DNA of 64,000 nt from Brachypodius melanocephalos (lineage: Eukaryota > Chordata > Aves > Passeriformes > Pycnonotidae). Positions 49,442 through 60,900 of the stretch are shown here, piece by piece (positions within the stretch are counted from its first letter, which is position 1; each line of letters opens with the position of its first letter). The translations under genes were made by a program, and so were the position numbers. The DNA is taken from assembly GCA_013398615.1 (NCBI GenBank), contig VZSR01001459.1:7282628-7346627 (forward strand), written 5' to 3'. The notes below the pieces were generated by a model, which saw only the letters and a list, made by a program, of their open reading frames with translations, ran no database searches and was not told where the DNA came from.

Positions 49442-51493
49442 CTTTTGAATAACGGTTCCTAGGAAAAGAGTTGGGAAAAAGCCACATTTATGCCAAATCC
49501 CCCCGGTCCAGTTCCACAGCTGAATGAGACTTCACTTACCATGAGTTATACTGGTGTGGTCAATGTGTTTTTTCTTGCAGACTCAGAACTGGAACAAGAC
49601 ATCCTGGCTTCAAAGGAAACCTCCTCATCTCTGACCCCCTCACTGACAACATTTTGGGGTATGTCACCCTCTGGTTTCCCCTCTTGGGGTCTGTCCAGCC
49701 ATTGCACATGAAATTTCCCCCTTTGGAGATTGGCATCAAGAGCAAGGACTGCCAATTTGCATATTTATTGGTTCTTCTCTAGGAGATAGTATGTGGAACA
49801 AGCTTCTCCCTTTTCTGACTCCTAAATGCCTCGGGTCAGAGTTTTTATTCATAAATATCCATGTACCACTTTGTCAAGGACAACCTGTGGTAGAAAGGAT
49901 AGAATGATCCAAGCCTCCAGTGGCCTGGTGTGTAGCAAGCTCAACTTTGGAAAATTTAAGATCAAAATCCTTTGGGAGAATGGAAATTGAAGCATGAAAA
50001 CTCAGCGTTGTCCATCCTGGGTGACCCAAACCAGTGCCTCCTGGATGGCAGTGGGTTTTGGGTGCTCTGGAGTTTGGATCCAGACCCATCCAGCAGACTG
50101 GGACTAGGATGGTGATGATGGACTAATGATTTAGCTCCTTTAGGGGAGCTAGCTCACAATGGGACAGTGTAAGATAAGCAAATCTCTTCTATTCCCCACC
50201 AATGTCCTGGAAGGAGCAGAGAAATGAGGTGTTCTGGGCTGCTCTCTGCATTGCTGAGGTTTTGTTGTCTTCAGGTCACTAGGCTTTGTAAGACACCTGT
50301 ACAATCATTGTTGGTGGTTCTGTTGCTTGCATTCTGATTTTTTGAAAATGTGAGTTTTCCAGAAGGGGGTTAAGGAAAGGAAATACACACGATTTTTTTT
50401 TTTCTCATTAAATATTTGTGCACCAGGACTACTCTGATTAATAAACAAGTGGCTTCAATGATTTTAGAAATGCTTAATATCCCAGTATCTTGCCCAAGAT
50501 TCTTGTTTGGGATTCTACAGGCACTTCTGCAGCAAGATCAGTGGGGTTTTTGAGAGAAATTTTAGTGCTTAGACAGAGCAAACACTGACTTTGGTGTTAG
50601 TCTATAAATACCTAATGTGAGTAAACAACTCTGTATTTTCCTCTGTGCTTAATACCTGTGTTCTGCACCCTCAGGCAGCTGAATTTACATGCTTTTGTTG
50701 TCATATGTGTAACGTGCAACATGCATTTCCTTTTTATTAATCAGACCTGCCATCAGAAAAGAGATAGAGGGAGTTTGAAAGCACAATCGGGATAGATACT
50801 GTCATTTTGTAATATTTTGTTCACAGGTGGAGATGCACTGGAATAGGTGGGAATATTGGATTTCTCGCAGAAGTCTTACAAGTAAAAATCATGCAAAGAA
50901 GTTACTGGCTATCCACAGGGTAATTCTCCTCTGGAAGTGTGCAGTCAGTTCCAATTTAGGCTAATTACACTTAAGGAAAGGAACCCTTTCCTATAACTAA
51001 TGAACAATAGGCATAACCTGTTATTACGTAACCGTGGGCCAGCAAATTCATACACTGGCAAATTGCACTACCCTGTGAAAATGCTTCCTCCACAAAATTC
51101 ACTGGAGATTTTTAGTGACATTTGCTGTATTTACCAGTAGCATGGTTTCTAATTCATTTTTTTTTCTACCTATACTGAGCATATAAGAGTGTTTTAAGTG
51201 ATTGAATAAATAAATTTTTAATTATAAAATGATGCTATATCATAAATTATTTATAATAACCAACAATGTGTAATACATGTTTAGGTATGAATCCATTAGG
51301 AAGATGAACTAATATATGTATATCAGTCCTAAAATAATGTCCTAATTTGTTCTCTGTTTATGAATGGGGAAATCAGTGTTTAAAGCAATTGAAGGTTTAT
51401 AAAAGCTTGGATTGACAGTGGGTAAAGCAGCAAGCATGCTTGGCACTTAGGAATTTTGTTGTCATCTATGGCAGAGAAGACCCTTTTTTGTCC

Positions 51494-51499
51494 TTTATT
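51494..51499 (-). promoter_or_regulatory. Candidate poly(A) signal AATAAA for MDFIC2
   Basis: Read on the minus strand, a canonical AATAAA lies about 195 bases downstream of the MDFIC2 stop codon. It is the nearest canonical hexamer I saw, and it implies a short 3' UTR at 51692 down to about 51475. Confidence 0.45.
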
Positions 51500-51692
51500 G
51501 GTTTCAGAAGTTTGTGATATCATGCCACCAGAACTGTACAGATATAGAGACCTCCAGGGAGGGAGCAGCAAGATGCACATAGTCCTCATTGGCAAAACCT
51601 CTGGTTATGATTAATATTTAAAAAAAAAAAAAAAAGTTCCTTCGTGATCTGCAAGATAGTTTTGAGGAATTCCGTCAGGAATTATTTTCCTA

Positions 51693-51952
51693 TCAGCGAT
51701 AGCAGACTTCTGAAATCTCCATGGCAAGTTCCAGGCACTCCCCAGTCTCGTGGCAGGACTCAAAGAGGCTGCAATCAATGTCACAGTCACAGTTGCAGTC
51801 GTTGTTGCCGTGGTCTTCGTCGGAGGTCTGGTAATATCTATTGGATGGACAACAGGTATCTGTCAGCCAATGTTCACAGGTATCAGGCAGCATTATTAGA
51901 AAGTCCCAAAATTGGCAGAACAAGCAGGCCAGGATCAGTGTTGCGCATTCAT
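51693..51952 (-). CDS. MDFIC2: MDFIC2 exon 4: Cys-rich MDFI-family domain and stop
   Basis: The acceptor reads TTCCTTTCTCTTAG, followed by AT completing an Asp codon. The exon gives 85 full residues and TGA. It starts with ECATLILACLFC, the hallmark of the MDFI family (MDFIC has a comparable hydrophobic Cys-containing stretch). It continues with FWDFLIMLPDTC, TDTCCPSNRYY, the acidic Cys cluster NDCNCDCDIDCSLFESC and the C-terminal helix ECLELAMEISEVCYR. Compared with MDFI/MDFIC, the last helix carries fewer Cys. This exon alone identifies the family. Confidence 0.95.
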
Positions 51953-54900
51953 CTAAGAGAAAGGAAAAGCAGGGAGATGTAAGAACAGGTGTGAGCTGGA
52001 ATTACCCAGGTTACACAGAAGTGAGAGGGGTGGGCTAGAAATACATGGATGATAACTACTTCTATAGAGACAAGTGAAAAGTTTATTTTTTTTTTTTTAT
52101 TTGCTCTGGAAAAAAACAACTGCTGTATGAAAAGAAGTTGAATGGAAATAATCTGTGGCAGTGAAATTCAGAAGAATAAGCCCTTCAAACCAAATTTTAT
52201 CCTCTCATGCCCAGATAGCAAGGAAGCTGGAGAGGCACAAGAAGCTGGGAGGGGATACAGCCAGGACAGCTGACCCCAGCTGGCTAGAAAGGTATTTTAG
52301 ACCATACGGCATCAATATAAATTAGGGAGAAAACAAGCAGGGGTTTCTGCTCAGACAACTGACTGAGCATCAGCTGGTGAGTGATGAGCAATTGCAATGT
52401 CTACCCCTTGTTTCGTATGTTCTAATTTTATTATTATTATTTTCTTCCTTTTCTGTTCTCTTAACTGTATTTATCTCATGCCATGAGTTTTCTTCCTTTT
52501 ACTCTTCTGGTACCCCCATTCTTCACTGGGGCAGTGAGTGAGGGGTTGTGCGGGGCTGAGTTGCAGCCTGGGATTAAATCACGACACCAGCACAGGTGAC
52601 ACTGAGGTTTATGTTTATTTTCACAAGAGTTTGGATTAAAAATGTTTAAACACTACCAAGGACAGGGAGGGAGAGCAGGTGTGGAGAAGAGCATTCAGAG
52701 AGGGCAGTGTGCTGGCCAAGTCTCAGCTCAGGGTCCTGCCAACTCTCCACCAAAGGGAGTTCTCACCTTTTCATTCACAAACATCAATTTTTCAAAGGAA
52801 ACAAAATTCTGGAAAATAGATTGTGTAGGATGTGTGCCTAGATCCAGTGAATATTCCTGAAAACTTGGTCACCATGACTAAAACTCTGTGCTATGTTTGT
52901 GCCCTCCCAAAAATCAACTCATTAACTCTGCACCTCTCAGCTCCCAGCACCTGGGGAGGCTGCTTGGGTGCAGCAGATGTGAGATTCCAACTGTGTGAAT
53001 CCAGTTGGAGCACAAACCCAGACCTTTCCTTTCCTTTTTTTTTTTTTTCTCCCCTTCTTGTTTTTGGAAAGTAAAAATGCCTTCAACAATATGAATGCCT
53101 TTTCATTGGTTCTTTCAGGAAAGCATATGGTTATAACCACATTTCTTGCCCTAGGATGACTAACTGTGAACTCATTCAACTGCATTGGTTCTGTTGTGGC
53201 ATTTTCTAGCTCACGTAACATTAAGTTCACTGCCAGGAAGTCTCCAGAATTATGCTGCCTTTTTTTTTTTTTTAGAAAGCTTTCTTGATGAAAAACAAAA
53301 TTTAGAAAAAATAATCATTCCAGCTTCTTTATTAAAAGGCATTTAAAGCAGGTAGCAAGAACAAATAGCATATGACTGAACTTCTTTTTTTAAGTGGCAT
53401 ATCCTCACCAATGTTATCAATTTTAATACTTATTTAAATATGTCAAGATCTATTTAGGTTCAGACAAGCACAACTAACTTCTAAGTCAGTTCTGTCAAAT
53501 AAGAATGACTAGATTTTGGTGATACTTAGTAAATTCGTGCTTATATTTTTTTCTAGCTAAATGAACTGAAATAATTACAAAATTGAAACATTTAATAAGG
53601 TGACACCACTGCATTTAATTGTATGAAATTTACACTGTAGAAAATGAAATCACTTTATCCAATAGTCCTTGGTGTAATTAAGACTATTTTTTTAGATCTC
53701 TTATGTTTATGAAATTTCTTTCCTATACATTGATGTGAGATACAGAACTCAAAATTATGTCTTAATTAAGGATTTGGCAATTTTTTTTCTCCCTCTCCAA
53801 AGATCCATTTTTTTTAATAACAGGGGTTTTTTTTTCCCTAAATGTGTTAACCATAATGGTGCTTATGTAATCTGGAGAGAATAGATATGATTCTTAGGGC
53901 TTCATCCAGGAAAGAGAGCACACAAAAAAGCACAAGATTTTAATAATAAAGTAATGTTTCAGCACAGACTCTGTGATGTGCAGTAAAGATGCTTTTAAAT
54001 TCCCATCAGAGCACACACCATGAACTGTGATAATGGATGTAACACATTTCAAAAAATCTGCATGTGTGAGGCTTTTTGGTCCTGTTTTAAGTGGGGTAAT
54101 GTATATAAATAATAGATATTAGCAATTAGACATCCATTCCTATGCATTCATTTATATATTTGAAAATAAATTAGCCACAAACTGCATAAAAGAAGATGCA
54201 ATCTCTTATTTTCCCCTCTGTTTTCCCTGCTGTTTGCCAAACGGCATTGCTGCGTTTATCTCAGTGAGAACAATGACCTCAGCTCTCCTTCTCTACATTA
54301 GTAGATTAATTAGCACAAAAGAAGAATTTATAATATTTTTTCTAGCATGTCTCATCTCTAAGTTTTCCTGCTCTTGTTTGGTGGCATCTGCTCACACAGA
54401 TGATGCTCTGAACAACCCTGGTCCAAAGCTTGCTGAAGCCTTTCTGGTCATTCTTGGTGAGATTTATGAGTGTTGTATTTGCTCTTGTCTGAGCATAGGG
54501 AACAAAATAACCTCCAATTTTCTCATCTATTGCTCTGCCTTCAGAGGTTCTTCAAGCAACAGCAAACAGAATTTGGCCTGGTGTATGTGGAATAAGCAGT
54601 AAGTTGTCAGAGTGGAGTGAGCTGAGTATGCAGTGACAACCACAAATCTGTCTTCCTTTGGTTTTCTTGGCTTCTATCCAGCCCTTAACATTATTAATTA
54701 AGCACAGATTGGGGTTTTTTTGTTGTTGTTAATTTCCTTCACGTTTAGCTTTTTTAAGGAGAATGAAATCTGTTATTTGCATCACATGGTACACACCTGT
54801 GTGCCAGTGATGGTTGAGATAGTCCTCAAATTCAAAAATAGGGAGTGTCTGGACAGGAGGACAAATCTCCTAAATAAAATAAATACTTCAGATCCTTCCT

Positions 54901-57900
54901 TGAAATTAAATGTATTCCAATAGATGTATCAGAGACATCCCTTTTGTAAGGATCTGTGACACAATAGAGATGTTAATGATTCCTAAAGAACAGGGCACTT
55001 TATTGATCTGTATTTAGAAATGCTTAATTTAGGAATTGTTAAATGATATGCATGACAGATCCCAGCTCCATTGGATGTAACACACTAATCCATTATTGCA
55101 AAAGGCACTCAAAAGAAACTTCTAAAATACTTCACAGAGCCTTTTTTTAACATCCACTGGAATAACCAGGAATAGATTTATCTGACACTGACACTGGTGC
55201 CTCTGTGCAAACACTCATTACTAAAGTACAAATGCTCTGTGGCACAATAGGCTCCAAGCTCAACTTCTATGACTTTAGTATCACTGACAATTTAAGATCA
55301 TCTTCTAGAAATTCTCATCTATCACACAAATGTCTGCAGGGCAACTTAACATTGCTTTTGGCAATGTTCTTGAACCTCCTGTTCAACATTTAATTTTGAG
55401 TTGGTTATACATAGTTCTTTTTGCAGTGGGCATTATTTAGAAATCAGCTCAAATGTGATCTGTGTTATAAAACATACCGTCACTGTCTCTCTGATGTACT
55501 GATGCATCATCTTCAATGTAAGTGAATTCTCTGCATTTCTCCAGGGAAGCAATGGATGATCTGCTTGCATCTGACAATTTCTTCTCATTTTTGGTACCCT
55601 TTGATGAAGTGTCTGTGATGCTGAATTCCGCGACAGAACTCATAACAATACCTTTCATAGGCTTTTCATCTGTGTGTTTTTCATTTGTAAGCTGGTTATC
55701 TGGTGGGATTAGGAAAAAAAAGACTGTGATACCAAGGCAGAGATCAGAAAGAATAACATATGCAGAATTTTCAAACCTACAGTTGTTTACTTCCAAGGCC
55801 TAACCCTTCTTACCTAATGATTTCAGTCTCTTTACAGAGGTTTATTCATAGCAAAGGTATTTGTGAACTTGTTCACACAAAAAAAACTTCTAAGGTTTTC
55901 TCTTAAAGCCAGAGGACTTAGAGGCTAAGTAATAATTAACTTCCAGTGGGTGGGATCAGGTTTGGAAAGAAAACAGAACTATTGCCTCGGTTGACATCTC
56001 TTTCGAGTTTGACATCCCAACTTCAATTTGTGACATTAAAAGAAGGAAAAACAATTACCTCGTTTTTGAGCTGCAACTTTGTTTCCCTAAATTAACAGCC
56101 AACAATGTGCACGTAGGCAGCACCTAGATGCAGATGTGCCAGCTCTCCGTGGCTCATAATCTTGTAGCAAAGGCAGCCAGATGGTCTCTGTTTAGCATCC
56201 AGATTCCTTATTTCATAACTTCATCCCTACTTGCGCTGTTGGCCTGGAAGTCAACTAGGAGATGGGATACTTCACATGCTGTCAGCGTGCCAGAGAGGCA
56301 GCTCAAAAACCAGAGGGAGAGCTTAATTTTAAGCCCCAACTAGGGGAAAGGTTAGGAAGAGTTCTGAGTTCAATTTATTCTTGAAGAACTTCTCAGGCAC
56401 AGATAAACAGGGGTTGATATGTGGTTTCGCTCTCTCTCTGAAGTGATCAAGTGGCCAAGAAACACAGTCACTCTCTCCATGGTGGGAAGATAAAACCTCA
56501 TCAGCTCTTATCTACAGCTGATTAACTCCTGCACCTCACATCAAGCACAGCCTCACTTTTTATCTCACTTAAATCTTGTGATATGCTTGCTCTTGAGCTA
56601 TATACAGAAAATCAATCTTTACAAACACCTCAGTTTTGCAAATGCTACTTTCTGAGAGGAACTGTAAGTGCTCTGAAGTGGTTTGTCTGCACTTGGCTGC
56701 AAGGAGCCTGAAGAGAGGCCCTGCATATCTCTTGGTTTTTAGGTACCTTTGGCTTCTGACACATGTTAAAGAAAAGCCAAGGAAAGGCTGACAGAGACTG
56801 AAACCTTGATGAGATTGCAGCTGTTCCCCCTTGCAGCTGAGAGGAGGAAATGTGGATGGGACGGATGAATCACAGGGTAAGTGAAAAACCAGGGGAACCA
56901 TAAGGCTTGAAGAGGGGGGAAGCAAGGATTTGAGAGATAAGTGGTATCTAGTTCAAGTCCAGTGAAGGCCCCTAAAGTGGTGAAGGGTCTGGAAGACCTT
57001 CTGTGTGAGCAGAGGCTGGAGGAGCTGGCTTTGGTTGGCCTGGAGGAAAAGGCAAAGAACAGTGCTGGGTGTTTTGTTCCCCTCCAGAGCCAGAGTAATG
57101 GGGAAGCCAGATCCCAACTCCTCCCAGCAGGACACAGACAGAAAACCAGGAGAGGGGACTGTCAGAAGCTGCAGCAAAAGCAACTGGAACTGCCCAGGGA
57201 GTGAATTCCTCATCATGGGATGTGTAAAGCATCAGAGCAGACCACAGCAAGGCTGTGGTTGTATGAAGAGCTCAGCTGGACATGGACCCCAGCAACCTGC
57301 TCTTACTGTGACTTTCTGACAGAGGCCAAAAAAAGTGATTCTGGAGTCCCTTCCAAGCTAATTTTTCTGTGATTTCTATGACTCCATTTACTTACAGAAT
57401 GAGTGAGCAATTCACTTAAATTTCTGCTTGTAGTCAGGTTTATGCCGCTTTAGATCACTTTTACCCAGTGAAATACATAGAAGCAGAAAAGCTGGGTAGA
57501 GGTTAGTAGAGTAACGTCTTGGGATAAGATAAGCATAAAAACTAGGCTCTCATTTTCATTTTAAATCACTGCTTTAAAATTGTGTGGCGGCAGAGGTATT
57601 GTCTTGATTTTGAAGTCGCAATGACAACAAAGTCCACTGTGATGGAAATGTGAATTTCCCTGTCCTGAAGAGTTTACAAGTTGGCCTTGGGCAGAGAGTG
57701 AATGATGGAGTGGAGGCAGTAAGAGAGCAGTGGCACAGAGAGGAGTCTCAGAAACCTACAACTGTCAGGTTTTGTGAGAATTATGGTGAAGGAAAGCCAC
57801 AGGCAAACTGCGAAGGACAGGAGAGGCAGTGGCTCTGCTGAGTGTGACCCAGCAGTGCAAAGCACAGCAGTTCTTCCCTGAGGTTGTACCCTTGGTCACA

Positions 57901-60900
57901 GGAAATCAGCACCCAGTGCTATGCATGTTGGGGTTTGCTTATCTGGAATGATTTGTTGATGGTTTTCCCTTTAAAGTAAGCAAATAGTGTTTTTTTTCTT
58001 TTCACTCTCTGACTTCTTGGCCAGCCTCTTCAGTCCAGAATGTGAAAACTCATGTATTTTGGATGTCCTTGCATGTATAGTCATGATCTTTTTCCAGTGT
58101 TTACGAATCAATAACGTTCCACAAGTTTGCCTGCACTTTCATTCAGTAACAAACCATCTCCAGGAAAGGTTGTGCTGATTAAAGCAGCAGAGCTCAGCAG
58201 GAAGCTGTGTCCTGCTTATGCATTGGATTTATCGAATAACAATGGTTTTGTGAGTCCAAAAGACACAAGCCCTACCTGTTATTCAGGTGCCAATATTACA
58301 AATGGGTCCTGTTTGTTCACACTGAGAGCTACACCCAGGCTGAGCCTTTGGATACACACAGATCAGATCAAAAGGCTTAGGCAAGAATAACTATTATTTT
58401 CCATTTTCAAAATCTGCCCAAAAAATCAAAACTAGATATGTTTTAATTCATGATACATCTGTTGAGTTCCCCAATTCTGCAACAATACAATGGCCCACGG
58501 AATGCATTTAGGCATTCAAGACATGAGACAAAAAAAAGTCTGACAGAAGTAATCAGTAAATGCCAGACTAACATTTACTGTATCCACTGACTTCTACTAT
58601 TCATACTTTGAGTCAATTTTTATTCTTGAAGTGCTGTTGAAGAGAAATCAAAACCAGAAATAGAAAGGCATAGACATAACCTGAATTTTTCAATACAGCA
58701 CCATCAAACAAAAGGGTAACAAAAGCTGTCACTCAGGGACTCTTCTGTTTGTTAAAGCAGACTACATCTTGGAAAATACAGTACATTTTAGTGTCAGACT
58801 CTTAGTTTGAAAAGCTTCCTTTCAGTAATGTTATACTTGTCTTGTACAGCTAGATCAAGTCTTCATGCAATCACTGTAACAAGCAACTTGCTATGACAAG
58901 CGAGATCCTTGCTTCCAGAAAACACTGTGGGAGAGGCTAAAGCAGTGTACAATTATAGGTCTCCATTTCATTTTTATGCAATTACCTTCAGTTCAGCTGT
59001 GGGTCCATCTACATTATGTCTTTTATCAATTTAATGTTTGCACAAAGTGTCTGAAGAAATAAAGATTGTGCTAGACCAGCAGAAAAAAAAAAAAAAAAGG
59101 TGGTTAGCACTTTTTTTTTCCCTATTATAGTTTGTTGCTGGACGGAACAGAAGTAGGTTGAGAGTTTGGAACAAATATATGTTGCCAAATATGTTACTTT
59201 AAAAATATATTACATACCACTGATTCTATTTATGATTACTCTTAAATGAGAATATAAAAACCCCCTAAATTACAATTAGAGATGGGAAGAGGGTCAAACT
59301 TTGTGACTCTCTCTTAAGAGCCTGTGTAGAGCTTCAAATGTCCACATATGTCTGTGTTTTTAACATATAGAAATCAACCACTCAAGTGAACTTAAAGGAA
59401 AAAAATAAGTGTATCATGACGAAGAAATCTCAGATTATTCAGTGTTAGACTGTTAGGTAGAGGCTGCTAAAGGTACACCCCCACAGTGTGCCATTTTTAA
59501 ATAGTATGAAGTAGCAACTTTCTTCCTCACACGGGGAAGCTGGGACTTGCCTTGGCTGTTGCAGTAGCAGACTGGGATTGTTCACCCAGGTTTGTATTAA
59601 AGGTAGTCTCTATACTCACATGGAATTTCTTCTTTTTTTCTTTTTCTTTTTTGGAGCTGGGCGATTCAGATGGCTGACTACAGTGTCAAAATTCATGAAA
59701 GCACAAAGTAAATCACTTACTTTCCTCTGATGCCAGCCCCAGATCCCTCTGGTTAATAGGGAAGAGCAGTGATACCAAGATTGGCATTTGCAGTATGTCC
59801 CCTGACCTCTATTTCTCCTCACTGGCTTTAGGCACAAACCAGAATCTTGCAGTCCTGGAGAAGAGGAGTCTGCAGTTTCCCTGCATGCTTCTGAAATTAG
59901 ATTTAGTATAGAGGCATACAAGGGCTCTAAGTCTATTTTCAATAAGGGACAGAGGTTTTAAGAGGTGCTGTGTTCTGCTGAACAGGGATTGCAGCAATGC
60001 AGGTAATCCAAAGCAGCTCTTGGAGCAACTGTTTAGGAGGAGACTTCACTGAAGGAGAAGGAGAATTGATCTCTGACCCTCCTAGGGCTCAGCCACATCT
60101 TACAAGCAAAAGATGAGAGAGCCTATGGCTCTACTCAATGCTGGCATTTGTTCCAAACCCACCCTGGCACAGTGGCCTTTGGCCTCATGCCCCTGTAGCA
60201 GGGTGTCCCAAGGGTTAATGCTAATCTGTGTGGAAAACTGTAGAAGTTTAGTACTTATCACTTTTTAATTTTCCCCTGAGGCATGTTGGTGTACCAATGC
60301 AGTGAAAGCACCAAGAGAGTGCCCAGCTGCTCTCGCTGCCATTCCTTGTCCCGTGCCCTGCTGTTCCTACCTGTCTGTTTAATGTATCACATGCTCATTA
60401 CTGGAAGAGCTGTGTGCCGTGTCCATTCAGCCCCGAGATGACACAGGCAGAGCTGTGTCAGACCTGATGGATGAAAACTTGTACCTATGAAGGCTTGATC
60501 TGAACTCACTTGGTTTGAGAGAACCCCTAGAACACTGAAACCCAGACCTCGGGGTTTGACAACAGTGCTTCAAAACAGTAAAAGCCAAAGAAAAACAAAA
60601 CACTTTTTCTTGATAGTTTCAGGGATGTAATAGTCTGCGAGAGAGGGAGTATCTCCATGCATGGGGCCAGCAGCTTACCTGGGTGGTCCTCACTGCTCGG
60701 TGTCACCCCAGGGAGGGCCAGTAGAGGCAGGGAGCTGGTGCGACGGTCTTGGAGGAGAGAAGAAAAAATTGAAGAGGGTTAAGTGTCAAATAAATGTGAT
60801 TTGGCACAGCTGTCACCCTCAGCCACTTAGTGGCAGTCATTGACTTCAGGAGTTTTTTTCTCTGAGGTCAAACAGAAGCAAGTGTGCTTCCTGGCAGAGG

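Larger units (their letters stand above)
32759..51493. other. Long gene-poor stretch
   Basis: No coding exon could be supported. The longest open frames (156 codons minus at 40067-40537, 160 codons plus at 39422-39904, 167 codons plus at 47032-47535) lack recognisable domains and convincing splice context. Simple repeats and a possible retrocopy tail are listed separately. The rest appears to be intergenic DNA between the unnamed segments and MDFIC2. Confidence 0.45.
55700..60678 (-). other. MDFIC2 intron 2
   Basis: The 4979-bp intron runs from GTAAGC to CCAG. It contains the CR1 fragment at 56970-57384 and a retrocopy-like AATAAA plus poly(A) end at 59058-59098. Other open frames and weak splice-like words inside it were examined and not adopted. 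Confidence 0.7.

Noticed and set aside
54234..54602. 122-codon plus-strand open frame within MDFIC2 intron 3
   Set aside because: No motif or exon signals, and it is antisense inside an intron. It may overlap conserved non-coding DNA but is not a supported gene.
56059..56086. 28-bp micro-exon candidate on the minus strand that could join MDFIC2 exon 3 in phase
   Set aside because: Its acceptor is weak, and the 60679-60747 exon has much better splice sites, symmetric phase and a compatible first exon.
57655..57730. CCCTGTCCTGAAGAGTTTACAA-like stretch resembling an ancient SINE or L3-type tail
   Set aside because: Only one short word is similar; too little to call a family without a database search.
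59616..59942. 108-codon minus-strand frame ending in a Lys-rich stretch beside a GTGAGT donor
   Set aside because: The donor gives phase 2, which cannot join MDFIC2 exon 3. The Lys run is a low-complexity A/G tract, and no family similarity is seen.
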